NCBI GenBank assembly: GCA_030562195.1
Contig: CM060203.1
Location: 5,346,208 to 5,410,207, forward strand
Length of the DNA: 64,000 nucleotides
From: Nipponacmea schrenckii
Taxonomy: Eukaryota; Mollusca; Gastropoda; Lottiidae
Reading direction: 5' to 3'
A program made the translations under genes and the position numbers. Positions 48,901-59,272 of the stretch are shown here, in pieces. Under the pieces are notes generated by a model. It did no database searches. It was not told the DNA's origin and saw nothing but the letters and a program-made list of their open reading frames with translations. The number at the start of each line of letters is the position of its first letter. The stretch's first letter is position 1.

Positions 48901-51900
48901 TTAAAAAGTAGTAATTACTCGAGTGTTAAACCAAATGTTCTATACATGAGTATAATGGTTTGAATCCTGATCTATGGTCTAAATAAAAACTATTATTAAA
49001 GTACCTGGTCGTATACACCATTCTAATAATAATAACAATCTTGTATTGCCCTGACATAACATATAATCTTCTATCATTATAGGACACAGTGTAATCAGAC
49101 TACTCATAGCATGTAGTTGTAATTCTTCAAACTGAGCTGGTGTCCATTCTCTGGGTCCACTAGTTTTCTCATTTCCACGTACAAATGAAAATAATGCCAA
49201 CAGTAGATGTCCATTAGACATTATCTAAAATGAAAAATTGAGAGAATATAACTTTATTTTATACACAGAAATCATTTTACAGATTTTAATTAAAAATTAA
49301 TTAACAATTCAAATCTTTGGTCAATAATTTTACTAATATACATTATTAGGTGTATCTCTTTCTAAAAGTGGCTAACAACATGCTGATAGTAAAGAACTGT
49401 AATAGTCAAAGAATTAAAACAACTAGAAAAAAACATTTCAAGTTTCATTTGAGTTAAATAGAATTTTACTTACTGGTATCATAGTACTATCAGCTGACAT
49501 TTTCACTAATATATTTATCAATAATTTCTTTAATTCAAAATCTTCCTGGTTGGTCATTAATTTTAGATGTTTGACTAAAATATTGTGACTTTTAACTGAA
49601 AATAAAAATTGTCAATAAAATAATCCAGAATCTAAGAAACCAGACAGTGCTTTGGTAATATTGTAACATTGAGGGCACCTGCACCATCAGATCAAATCTT
49701 ACAGAAACTAAACAACTAATACAATAATAGGCAATTCTTTAAACAGTAGAATAGTTTCCAATCCTTATTATTTTACAAGAATATTTCTAGCATACCTTCT
49801 TGAAATGTACCAAATAAAACTAGTTGTCTAGCAAAACCACATTCTACAAAGGGTGACTCTGGACATTTGGTAACAACCAGTGTTGCTATGGTTAATAAAT
49901 CATTTCGTAACTGTCTATCATAATGACTATATCCCATAGTTAGCTGATAAACAAAACCATCTCGTAATTGACTGAAAATCAAATGAAAATCAAGAGAACA
50001 GAGTTTCAGGTCCTACACTTCTGCACCTTTTGTTCTAATGTAGACATGCAATGCCATGTAGCTTGCTATGAGAAAAAAAATTTGCTTGGACAGCAGAATA
50101 ATTCTACACTTTTTGCGATGTCTAACTTTTGAGGGTTTTTTAAAGGGATAATAGGCGTTAGAACAAACATAAAAAATTAAGTTCACTCAAATTTGGACAA
50201 TGACAGTATATATCCATCAGTGGACTTACCTGGTGTCATACCTATACATCAAAATCCCTCTAAAATCCCCAAAATAAAGTAGTTAATCATAAAACGCTTG
50301 AGCCATCCATCAAGCGATTTTCAAATCGTGTAAATATAAAGGGAAGTAACTCTTACATGTGGGTTTTCACGCGTCCTTGACCCCTACTGTTGAATTCCAC
50401 AATGATGTTTTAGCGTTGATTTACCAGACGCTTTTATTCTCAAACTGAATGGAATTGTCGCTGGCTCACTTTTTTTTAAAATTCCCAATATATTTTTATT
50501 GTGGCTTTTTAAAATTTGGTTAAGTGTGGGATGCATACTTATTTAACTAATAGTCAATATTAAACACAAATATAAGCCGTAGGACGAGTGTATTCTAACG
50601 CCTATTATCCCTATAACATTCACAGCCTTTAGCGACTGAAAATCAAGGTACACATGTACTTTAAAAAACATTTTTTGACCTTATATGGAGCATATGACAA
50701 CTGTCAGTGCTTTGCAGTATTACATGAGGGACATGTTGCCAGACATTAGCTGAACTGTTAAAATGCCAAGGCTATAGTACACAGGGTTTGCCCATCCGAA
50801 AAAATTTGATTCTTAGCAATGTAAGCTTGCAATGGAAAAGCCATCAAAATAGATTTTATTTTTATGGTTGGTTCGAGGGTTTTAACTCAATCATAGAGTA
50901 GGTAACTTACCTGATACACTCAACATTATTCAACTGAGCAGCTAGATTAGCTACATCTCCATTTTCTAATAAATTCCACAAGATTTCCACTGATTGGAAT
51001 AAAAGATGACCTGTAGGGTCAGCATCCATTAATCTAGAACATATTCTCTTGGCACCTTCTGCTAATAATATCTGGTTACAGTTCTTCTCTGAAATAGTTC
51101 AAAGACATTCTAATATGGTTAGCAAGATGGTGCTCCAATATGCTCTAAAGCTCTGTGTTGAACAAGCCTCTAAAGTTTTGTTGGTATCAGTTTTTGGATG
51201 GCCTAAGTTTTTCCCCATATATACTGCTTAATAGATAGTTACAAATTCATTTAGATATTGTGTATTTTCGATTTTTTTTTTTTTTTTTTTTTTTTCCCAA
51301 TGTATTGCCCCATGGGCTGAATGTGAGACAGGACCATGTCCTTGTGTATTGGGCCTAATTCTGACCCATGTAAAATAAAGAGTTTATTATTATTATTGTA
51401 TATATATAATAAAATATTAATGTGAATTATTGTAATTAGCAAAATAGACAAAAAGAATATTTAACTGACCTGAATCTTTGGAGAAAGTTTGTAAAACATC
51501 TAAAACTAATAATCTTACTTCATAATCATTTTCCATCAAAGCCAGAGACTAAAAATATAACATATCATTTCATCTTGCGATTTCTCAATCAACAAAACAG
51601 TTCAGTTTAAAACAATATCATTCAAAATTTAATGTAATTACATAATATATGTTATAGATGTCACATAACACTTAAAAACATTGACAGAGACTAGAGAACA
51701 ACTAAACCACATCTAGGAAGATTCTTCATAAAATAACATAAAATACTTAAAGACTTACCTTGACTAAAGTTTCAGACACGTCACTATTTTCTATCACTTT
51801 ACGATTATATTCTTTATTGGTAGATTTAAATTCTAAAAATAATTTAAACATTTCAGATAGTTGTTTATTGCAGGTATTATTTCCGAAACCAGGATGTATA

Positions 51901-54900
51901 TGACTAGTAATATAACATTGATTAATATAAGTAACATGTCAGTAGGAGAATTCTTCACTAAGCTGAGCCAAGATACAAATTCATCATTAGTCACTCGAGG
52001 CACAAAATACAGACAATTTCTGAAAATCAGCAGTTCATACAGTTTTAATTCCAAATTACTATCAGCCAAAGACTTCAATGGAGTTATACAGAAATTCTGC
52101 AAGTCTGGCAAATGAAAATGGGGTGCAGTGTCCAAAAAGGGAAATTTTGATGATAAAGGTGCAAATAAAGATTAAATATTGTACTCAAGCTTTCTTACTT
52201 TGAACCTTCTGTATTTTCTGTTCGGCTGTGTGAAATGTTATTAATGTTGAACAGATCTGTTTTCTTACTTCATTACTAGGTACCCTCATTAAATAACCTG
52301 TAATTATAACAGTCATGACTTAATTACTAGGCACCCTAATTAAATAACCTGTAATTATAAACAGTCATGACTTAATTACTAGGTACCCTAATTAAATAAC
52401 CTGTAATTATAAACAGTCATGACTTAATTACTAGGTACCCTAATTAAATAACCTGTAATTATAAACAGTCATGACTTAATTACTAGGTACCTTATTTAAT
52501 AACCTTAGTAAAAAACAGTCATGACTTAATAACTGGGTACTTCAATAAACAACCTGTATTAATAAACAGTCATGACTTAATTACTGGGTAACTCATTAAA
52601 TAAAAGAATAAACAGTCATGACTTTGGGTAACTCATTTAATAAGCTATAATAATAAACAGTCATGATTTAATTACTGGGTACCTCATTTAATAACCTATA
52701 ATAATAAACAGTCATGACTTAATAACTGGGTACTTCAATAAACAACCTGTATTAATAAACAGTCATGACTTAATTACTGGGTAACTCATTAAATAAAAGA
52801 ATAAACAGTCATGACTTTGGGTAACTCATTTAATAACCTGTAAAAATAAACAGTCATGACTTAATCACTGGGTACCCTCATTAAATAACCTATAATAATA
52901 AACAGTCATGACTTAATAACTGGGTACTTCAATAAACAACCTGTATTAATAAACAGTCATGACTTAATTACTGGGTAACTCATTAAATAAAAAAATAAAC
53001 AGTCATGACTTTGGGTAACTCATTTAATAACCTGTAATAAAAATACCCTCATTAAATAATACCCATAATAATAAACAGTCATGACTTAATAACTGAGTAC
53101 CCTGATTAAAAAATACCCATAAACATAAACAGTCATGACTTAATAACTGGGTACCATCATCAATAACTAGACATAACTTAATAATGGGGTACCGGGTACC
53201 CTCATTAAATAACCTGTAATAATACATTTTATATGACTCCTTTAACTTATGTATCAGGCTTAAATATAACATGGAAGGATAACATAAAAGACATTCTCTT
53301 TGAATAAAGTATAAATCAAACATACCAAGTTGAGAAATAGACTCTATGACAATTTGCTGATAAACTATTTCATCCGAGGTTTTTTCCTTTAAATAAGGCA
53401 AACTGCAGATTTTAATAATTTCAATAAGTGGCTGTTCATACATAGGTTGTTGATCAACACGGTCTGCACATATATTTAGTAATTTATAAACTAATACTAA
53501 ATCCTTCATTGGCTGATATAACAGTTAAGGAAAATTAATTCATGAGTAAAATGATCAACTTTTATGTTACTGCTTTTAAGAGAAATAAAAATCTTAGTAA
53601 TTTACTAGTCCATGGCAAATTGGACCCTATTCCATTAACTCCCTCAAACAATTGAATCATGTTAGTTATGTATATATTATTTGCAAGTATTATTATATTT
53701 TAGTCATTTAAGATTTCATTCATTGTTATCAATTTTGTATTTTCAATCTAATCTTCGGAATCATTACTTTATGTAATAACAGAAATGTGAAGGAAAATGT
53801 ATGTTCTCTTCTTGTGACTTTGGCCAGTGCTTCCATAGGAGAGTATCTTCTATAACACCCAATACTACCCGGTACTGTACATTCAATAGCATTTTAAAGC
53901 CCTTCTTAATAAGCTTATAGGAGTAATTATAATGTGTATTTTGTGAGTCAACTAATGGTACAACTGTTGTACAAAATTGAGGTAAGAGTATGTGTAAAAA
54001 AAAATTCTAAACAAACTCTAGGGTATGTCAACTCATTCATAGAACATAGAACAGTATTTACTCAAGTTAAAAACTAAAACAATAATGCTGGTTTCAGTGG
54101 TTTATAAGGGTGTGAATAAGCCAGTTAAAAAAGGATACAAAGCCGTGTTGATAATGTCGGATTAATCTTTGTAAAGAATTTTGATGTCTGTCATACAGCA
54201 TAGCCTGAAAATACAAAACAATAAAGATGAAGTAAAAACTGTTTGTTTAGAAGAAAAGAACTGTCTCAAAACATTTTACGTAATGTTACCATAATGCACT
54301 TTTTCTAAAGTAAAAGATAGTTTGTCAACATAGATAGAAATATTTAAATCAGGAGGCATAAAGTTAAATACAACTTACCGAATGGGGATCTGTGAGTAGT
54401 TTAATAACTCGACCCAAATTAACTGGCTGCATTTTGGATCCCTGAAAAACCAATTCCGGGACATGTAATATTAAAGAAAGTGAAATAAAAGTAGTGCTAG
54501 GTCCAGCTAGGTATAACAATTCATTTGCATAAGTTAAAAACTTCCATTGCGTCTAGTGTAGATAGGGCTATTATTTTGAGTATTCATTGTCATAATTATC
54601 AAAAGCCCTAGTCTGCGCTCTCATTCAAGGCCATGCCTTCATTCATATTATTTAAGAAGTAAACTATCATACAGTTTCAACTAAGACATACTTAAATACT
54701 GAGTTCTGTTAGGCCTACAGTATAATATAAAGACAGGGATTTGTTTAACTATCTATTAGTACTGAATTATGTTTTACCTGAAGTAAGCCAATATCATCAT
54801 CCGTTATTATGTGAGTAACCAGAGGAATTCTTGGTTTTTCAACAGAAATAGTAGTTTGGCCTCTTGATAATGCTTCTGGCTTCGCTTCTACCGCCGCCAT
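42917..54900 (-). CDS. CFAP69: Cilia- and flagella-associated protein 69
   Basis: Armadillo-like protein of the axonemal central apparatus, needed for sperm flagella and olfactory cilia in mammals. Exons, 5' to 3' (minus): 54900-54778, 54441-54379, 54204-54139, 53512-53326, 52297-52199, 51832-51759, 51548-51470, 51088-50911, 49971-49796, 49595-49474, 49224-49005, 48466-48302, 47902-47784, 47647-47529, 46350-46269, 46158-45966, 45581-45169, 44904-44818, 44649-44588, 44152-44107, 43921-43844, 42970-42917. Phases fit throughout: 2805 nt, 934 residues; human CFAP69 has 941. Family-conserved stretches include GYSHYDRQLRND, EELQLHA, GNSFHGTGGRGNK, DLCENPKT, NLRAKIFSLFGKL and DLPGLTVED. The only weak site is the exon 21 donor (CAA|GTTATA). 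Several introns carry minisatellites, two of them related to adjacent splice acceptors. A second copy of exon 1 lies upstream. Confidence 0.94.
43040..43825 (-). repeat. 34-bp minisatellite in CFAP69 intron 21
   Basis: About 22 units; on the gene's strand the unit is ctgtttaaacagcaaacaat followed by 'gtttagaaatctga'. GTTTAAAC, an 8-bp palindrome, is in most units. The part 'ctgtttaaacag|caaacaatg' resembles the acceptor and start of the last exon (TTTTCACAACAG|CAACCACAAACAATG). At the exon 21 end of the array another exon-like copy, CAGCAACAACCACACACAAT, joins straight into the repeat. Confidence 0.93.
43844..43921 (-). CDS. CFAP69: CFAP69 exon 21 (donor uncertain)
   Basis: Encodes AFSGRHVVVNSSEIQDERGA and DYYDPQ after acceptor TTACTTCCAG. 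The donor I use, CAA|GTTATA, is weak. Without splicing, the frame continues VIGVVLQQQPHTMFRNLTV and stops inside the 34-bp array, replacing the normal last 12 residues. Confidence 0.7.
45000..45060 (+). repeat. Possible tRNA-related SINE head
   Basis: 'ggaggctgtagctcagctgg' looks like a tRNA 5' half with an A box. No B box is clear nearby. In CFAP69 intron 17. Confidence 0.35.
45169..45581 (-). CDS. CFAP69: CFAP69 exon 17, longest exon
   Basis: 413 nt encoding the conserved C-terminal part: ANCPSPAIVEVFENLRAKIF, DLPGLTVEDHVTLTIIEKYL, a GEVW motif, KIRPVTPDEEALETI and the start of a long helical or coiled-coil segment (QSELLEAQQNQDAIEEQEFY). Donor GAG|GTGAAT. Confidence 0.95.
46410..46496 (-). 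repeat. tRNA-related SINE fragment
   Basis: On the minus strand it starts ggagctgtggtggctcagtg and continues 'ggttagacgctttgcccg', a tRNA-like head with A box, then a tail 'ggtgcagaaaagtaggacgt' that recurs, diverged, at about 903-937 and 49990-50030. In CFAP69 intron 15. Confidence 0.55.
46757..47505 (-). repeat. 40-bp minisatellite in CFAP69 intron 14
   Basis: About 18 units of gatatgtagtaatagtataa followed by 'tatctagaagagatggagaa'. Units alternate between 'tctagaag' and 'tctcgaag', and between 'gatggagaa' and 'gatatagaa', giving a higher-order pattern. It ends about 23 bases from the exon 14 donor. On the gene's strand each unit holds a pyrimidine-AG string (ccatctcttctag) that looks like a splice acceptor. 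Confidence 0.95.
48028..48125 (+). repeat. tRNA-derived SINE, second copy
   Basis: Matches 38383-38477 (other strand) from the B-box region ('gagatcgctggtttgaacct') to 'cttatcccaataacga'. In CFAP69 intron 12, opposite to the gene. Confidence 0.65.
48665..48840 (+). repeat. Dispersed 'cgaaacgtcgca' repeat, long copy
   Basis: Contains 'cccttgtcgaaacgtcgcaa' and 'aaagtaattgttatccat', shared with about 2945-3035, and goes on with 'ttactaaatgccacataaga', which resembles the left part of the duplicated EcR segment (13262 and 14195). In CFAP69 intron 11. Confidence 0.55.
49796..49971 (-). CDS. CFAP69: CFAP69 exon 9, most conserved armadillo segment
   Basis: Encodes QLTMGYSHYDRQLRNDLLTI and ...PFVECGFARQLVLFGTFQE, nearly the same order and spacing as in vertebrate CFAP69. 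Donor GAAG|GTATGC, phase 1. Confidence 0.95.
50140..50612. mobile_element. Fold-back MITE, copy 4, CFAP69 intron 8
   Basis: Left end TTAAAGGGATAATAGGCGTT, mirrored at the right end by 'aacgcctattatccct'. Central AAAACGCTTGAGCCATCCAT hairpin. Longer than the other copies (about 470 bp) through extra internal sequence that includes 'cacgcgtccttgacccctac'. Confidence 0.75.
51275..51410 (+). repeat. Poly(T) tract and possible retroelement tail
   Basis: A run of about 23 T is followed by a unique-looking stretch ending 'aaataaagagtttattatta', typical of 3' tails of LINE-type or other retroelements in invertebrates. Too short to classify. In CFAP69 intron 7. Confidence 0.3.
52199..52297 (-). CDS. 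CFAP69: CFAP69 exon 5
   Basis: Encodes (G)YLMRVPSNEVRKQICSTLI and following residues; acceptor ATAATTACAG, donor CAAA|GTAAGA. Its acceptor plus first ~31 nt are the template of the 52-bp array that fills intron 4. Confidence 0.92.
52298..53222 (-). repeat. 52-bp array of exon 5 splice-acceptor copies, CFAP69 intron 4
   Basis: Seventeen or so units of about 52 bp, some shortened to about 35 bp. On the gene's strand a unit reads 'tttataattacag' (the acceptor of exon 5), then gttatttaattagggtacct and 'agtaattaagt', then 'catgactg'. The true exon 5 begins GTTATTTAATGAGGGTACCT AGTAATGAAGT. The array abuts the genuine acceptor. In the exon frame the repeat version has TAA where the exon has TGA shifted out of frame as AATGAAG, so an exon starting at a decoy would stop quickly. 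A three-unit block recurs near 52540, 52730 and 52910, which indicates second-level duplication. Confidence 0.93.
54778..54900 (-). CDS. CFAP69: CFAP69 exon 1 (copy A)
   Basis: 41 codons from the ATG (MAAVEAKPEALSRGQTTISV...), donor CTTCAG|GTAAAA, phase 0. The start context GGCGGCGGTAG follows the ATG. An identical exon is at 56423-56545. Confidence 0.85.
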
Positions 54901-55035
54901 TATCAAATTTTATTGAAAGCAGCCAAGAAGATATTTGTATTTCACTTATTCATGAACACACAAAGAAAATATGTAGTAGATTAAGTCTCTTTTCTCCAAA
55001 AACCATTACACTGTTAAGAAATTGATGTTTTGGTC

Positions 55036-55118
55036 GGCCATCTTGTTTATGTTGCCATTTCCGTTACTATGAAAATCACATGACTTCTGACCACATGACT
55101 GTCACGTGGTATCGATTT
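55036..55118 (-). promoter_or_regulatory. Candidate CFAP69 promoter motifs
   Basis: About 135-220 bases upstream of the ATG. On the + strand: 'ggccatcttg' (YY1-like CAAGATGGCC on the gene strand), then TGTTTAT (55044-55050, forkhead/FOXJ1-like) directly followed by GTTGCCAT (55051-55058, an RFX half-site), then CACATGAC, CACATGAC and TCACGTGG E-box-like sites to 55118. FOXJ1 and RFX factors control ciliary genes in animals, which fits CFAP69. The whole set is repeated in copy B (near 56681-56760). Motif matches only. Confidence 0.4.
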
Positions 55119-55439
55119 AAACTGTCCAAATACTGTTCAGAGAAGTGAATATTGGCGATAGATCATAATTAATGGACTTTCTAACTTTGTTGGTTAATTC
55201 TGAAACAATTTCATAAAAAAAGAGTTTGTTTTTCCCTTGCTGTAAATTAGTTGACAGGGCGTTTTGTGACGTCACACGCTATTTAAGGCGTCGAAATTTA
55301 TCAATGAATGACATTATTTTGAGTATTCATTGTCATAATTATCAAAAGCCCTAGTCTGCGCTCTCATTCAAGGCCATGCCTTCATTCATATTATTTAAGA
55401 AGTAAACTATCATACAGTTTCAACTAAGACATACTTAAA

Positions 55440-56332
55440 ATACAGATGTGATGTCACCCTTTGTTTTTGGCGTACCAATATCCAACATATTGGTACTGGC
55501 AAGTGGCAAAGAGTCCAATATTAAAGTCAATATTGGACTCTAAATATCAGCCACTTGCCCATAACGAATGGGGATTAGTCTGACAACTACTCACATTAAA
55601 TTCACTCATACTTTATTCAGAGAACTAATCCGGGTTTCAAAATGTATAGTGTTCAATGTTACGTCCAATTAAAACTAAAAGTTTATCTTCAAATCCTTAC
55701 TTTCAAATGAAAAAGATAATTAATTATTCATTAGGGCGAAATCTGTGAGCATCGATTTATGTTGTATTTCAAATCTTGTCAAATAAGCTTACCAATTGAT
55801 AAATTAGGCTTTTTTTCATTGTTATTTCGTGCATTCATAATTTATTTAACGTTATGTGGACACAGGAAGGTCCATCTGTGTTTTATGGATAGTTCTGGTA
55901 GATGTTAGCTAGGTATTTCCAACGTAATTAGGCCGATTATGAGTTAATTCGGGAATTATTAGACAAACTGACAATGTTTTCCCATTAATTAGAACATCTT
56001 TACTTTTGATTTCTATAAGTATTAAAGAATCAAACAATGAAACTTTATTCGAAAAACCAGGTGCTGCCATATTGGTTGGTTCATTGTTATTGACACAGTC
56101 TGAATATGGACGATTCTTGTACTAAAGGGCTTAAACTTTTTGATTTCAGGTTTGTTTGTAAATAAAACTCTAGTGAGTTTATAGTGAGCTGTTTTTTTGT
56201 TAATCTGTATTTTTAGTTGGTTAATGGATCTCAAGTTTGTCAATGCGTCTAATAATGACCGTATAACTCGGACCTTCGGTCCTCGTCAACGGTCATTATT
56301 AGACTTATTGACAAACTTTCGACCATTAACCT
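55440..56332. mobile_element. 893-bp insertion with 9-bp target duplication
   Basis: Flanked by ATACTTAAA at 55431-55439 and 56333-56341. No long terminal inverted repeats between its two ends and no long open frame. It contains small hairpins near 55475-55495 (GTACCAATAT facing ATATTGGTAC) and 55500-55555 (GGCAAGTGGC facing GCCACTTGCC), and ends in a 113-bp palindrome. A non-autonomous element of unknown class. Confidence 0.7.
56219..56331. repeat. 113-bp palindromic hairpin element
   Basis: Arms of about 50 bases: 'ggttaatgg...caagtttgtcaat' with 'gtctaataatgaccg' on the left, facing 'cggtcattattagac' and '...attgacaaact...ccattaacc' on the right, with centre 'cggaccttcggtcc'. Its right arm ends within a base of the insertion's right boundary. 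Confidence 0.85.
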
Positions 56333-56422
56333 ATACTTAAATACTGAGTTCTGTTAGGCCTACAGTATAATATAAAGACAGGGATTTGTTTAACTATCTA
56401 TTAGTACTGAATTATGTTTTAC

Positions 56423-56545
56423 CTGAAGTAAGCCAATATCATCATCCGTTATTATGTGAGTAACCAGAGGAATTCTTGGTTTTTCAACAGAAATAGTAGT
56501 TTGGCCTCTTGATAATGCTTCTGGCTTCGCTTCTACCGCCGCCAT
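56423..56545 (-). CDS. CFAP69: Duplicate CFAP69 exon 1 (copy B)
   Basis: Identical to exon 1 copy A over all 123 coding bases, including the ATG and the donor GTAAAA, and it has its own copy of the upstream promoter sequence. A transcript from here could splice directly to exon 2, skipping copy A (which has no acceptor), and make the same protein. It could equally be an assembly duplicate of one locus. Confidence 0.6.
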
Positions 56546-57519
56546 TATCAAATTTTATTGAAAGCAGCCAAGAAGATATTTGTATTTCACTTATTCATGA
56601 ACACACAAAGAAAATATGTAGTAGATTAAGTCTCTTTTCTCCAAAAACCATTACACTGTTAAGAAATTGATGTTTTGGTCGGCCATCTTGTTTATGTTGC
56701 CATTTCCGTTACTATGAAAATCACATGACTTCTGACCACATGACTGTCACGTGGTATCGATTTTAAACTGTCCAAATACTGTTCAGAGAAGTGAATATTG
56801 GCGATAGATCATAATTAATGGACTTTTCTAACTTTGTTGGTTAATTCTGAAACAATTTCATAAAAAAAAATTTCCGTGTATTAGATTTTTCACCAAATTG
56901 ATTCTATAGAAACTGAAATTATAGCAATATTTCCAATGGTATTGCCTATTGTCATTTTAATTATACTGTTGCCTAAGGAAATGAAGTAATCAGAGGAAAC
57001 TATCATCAATCAACCTCCGACATGACAGAACATGTATTTTATATTGTAACAATAAGTAGAGGATGTATTCTCGATCTCTAACAATCGAAGCATTGTACCA
57101 AACGGTTATATCTCGAGGCGTTTTTATCATACATAACATTATCATTGACATGTTTTATGGAAAATATTTTTCATTCAACTTTTCCTTGTTGCCATATTAA
57201 TAATAAAATGCTACATTTCAGCTGATGTTAATAAAGTCTTCTGATATGTTATTAGAAGATGATACAGTACGATATTACCTAATATGAAATTGAATAAAGC
57301 ACACATGCTACAATACAACTGTCTGATACCTTACAAATGAAAAAATGAAATTAAATGTATTAAGGTGCATCGGCACCAAAACGGGCTTTATAGCATCTGA
57401 CACAGATGCCTTAGAATAGGATACTTAGCGAGATGGGTAGCCTAAGCTACGTCGGTAATCCAACAAAATAGACACTAGATTCATTATTGTATTTGAGTTG
57501 ATAAGATTCGAAAGTACAT

Positions 57520-57608
57520 TTTTATCCTTGTAAAATTCTTCTAATGACAATTGTTACAACTATTGTTATCCTTGTAAAATTCTTCTAATGACAATTGTTA
57601 CAACTATA
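57520..57608 (+). repeat. Two-copy tandem duplication, about 45 bp
   Basis: 'tatccttgtaaaattcttct' followed by 'aatgacaattgttacaactat' occurs twice in a row, joined by 'tgt'. Confidence 0.85.
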
Positions 57609-59162
57609 TGTTTTTAAACGAAGTTTAACTTATATAAAAGCCAATTTGTTATTGATGTCCTTGTATAATAGCCCAACATGTTATCCATCGTATTGAACCT
57701 AAAGTTTGATATTTATGTAATGTATCAATAGCGTTTAGTTAAAAAGTTATTGCCTTCTGTTAAACAATATTACTCTTATAACAAAAAGACAATTCTAAAT
57801 GGTTATCCTAGTTAAAGGGTTATTATCATTTATTTCCTGCCTCTTCGTAGAAATCAAATTGTCATACTGGTATAAAATATGTATGTATATCAATATGTTA
57901 TGACGACTCTGTCCCTCGGGCTATAACCTATATAAACAATGTCCCCACCCTCGAGTATAAATATTACAATATACACTGACAATGATATATTGACGAATTA
58001 GGTTGTTTTTAAAATATTCAGATCAATCATTGAAACATCATAAAAATGTTACATTTTTTTCTCAATATCAATGGTTGCACTCTGTTGTTAAAACCCACGT
58101 GATATGTAGCAGGTCGACTCTCGAAATATACATGCATTTTATCCGGGCCTAGTGCGGACCGATTACGGTTCGCTTCAAGTGGGCAAGATTTTATGGCTGT
58201 CTAAAACGCGGCTATATTTAGTTAAGATGAAGAAGAAGAAATGTTTATTAATGTGTCACACAATGAAATATACATGAATACAAATAATTAAAAATATATA
58301 AAAATTTATCATTAGTTCACTGTATCTGAGATCCAAGCTTCAAACTCTCTTCAGAATGTGTCATAACCAAAACTCAAAACCAGAGGCGAGGGTACGCATA
58401 GGGGGCAGATCTGCTGAATGGTACAACTATCGAGGATGTTGAGCCATTCGAAAATACGCATGGTTCTAAAATGGAGATATTTTTATTTAAAAACCATACG
58501 TATTTTCTTATAAGTCTTAGGCCTCTCGCGTCAGAAAGTGTTCGTCTAGGAAACATTTTGAAAATTGAAATTATTTTGTGCAAATGGCAAAAAGATTACA
58601 ATTGGAGTTAAAAACCCCTTCAAAAGTTAAACAAAATATCACCATTATGAAAAACCTATAACAGATGGGAAGATTGCGCCATCGACTTCACTAAAACCAT
58701 TAACATGGTCATGATGCGGTCAGTACTTCAACCAAACCGAGTTAATGGGATGGATATTTAAATTGTTGATTTCAAACTCTAGTCTGAGGCCCTGTGTTTA
58801 TTTATTCAATTGTTTACTAATAAATGAGTTTTATTAACCCCAATGACCGTATCACTGGTCCATTAACCCTTCCCTCGCGAAACAAGTTCAGCGTTTACAG
58901 CCTATCATTAGCATTTTGACTTTTGAATTGTTGATCTAAATTCGAACCATAAAACTTTACGAGCATTGAAAATTAAAGTCTTATAGGGGATATTTGTGTT
59001 GTTAAGGGCACCTGTATAGATACTGAATCTTACCCAATGCAGAGCTCTTATTTATTATATTAACATGGAATTAGTCTATAGCTATGGATTGATAATGTAT
59101 AAGAAAAAATATCATCGATTACTAATGGTCGTGGTTTATTACTGTCCCAATCCTGATAACCG

Positions 59163-59272
59163 TCTTGTCTGGTACCATTACTAAACCCTGTCTGACTGGT
59201 GCCATTACTGAACCCTGTCTGACTGGTGCCATTACTAAACCCTGTCTGACTGGCGCCATTACTAAACCCTAT
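59163..59272 (+). repeat. 27-bp tandem repeat, four units
   Basis: Units of ctgtctgactggtgccatta plus 'ctaaacc', with single-base variants (ggtacc, ggtgcc, ggcgcc at the same position). Confidence 0.92.

Larger units (their letters stand above)
54570..55221 (-). repeat. Segmental duplication copy A (CFAP69 promoter, exon 1, intron 1)
   Basis: Nearly identical to 55313-55439 plus 56333-56870. The differences I see are mostly one-base changes in homopolymer length (for example GATTTAAAC against GATTTTAAAC). Confidence 0.93.
55313..56870 (-). repeat. Segmental duplication copy B, split by an insertion
   Basis: Two blocks, 55313-55439 and 56333-56870, together match copy A. They are separated by 893 bases that are flanked by the 9-base repeat ATACTTAAA, as expected if an element inserted into this copy. 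Copy A and copy B are separated by 91 unique bases. Confidence 0.92.

Noticed and set aside
51833..52135. 100-codon minus-strand frame inside CFAP69
   Set aside because: It lies in intron 5, between exons that join in phase without it, and has no similarity to CFAP69.
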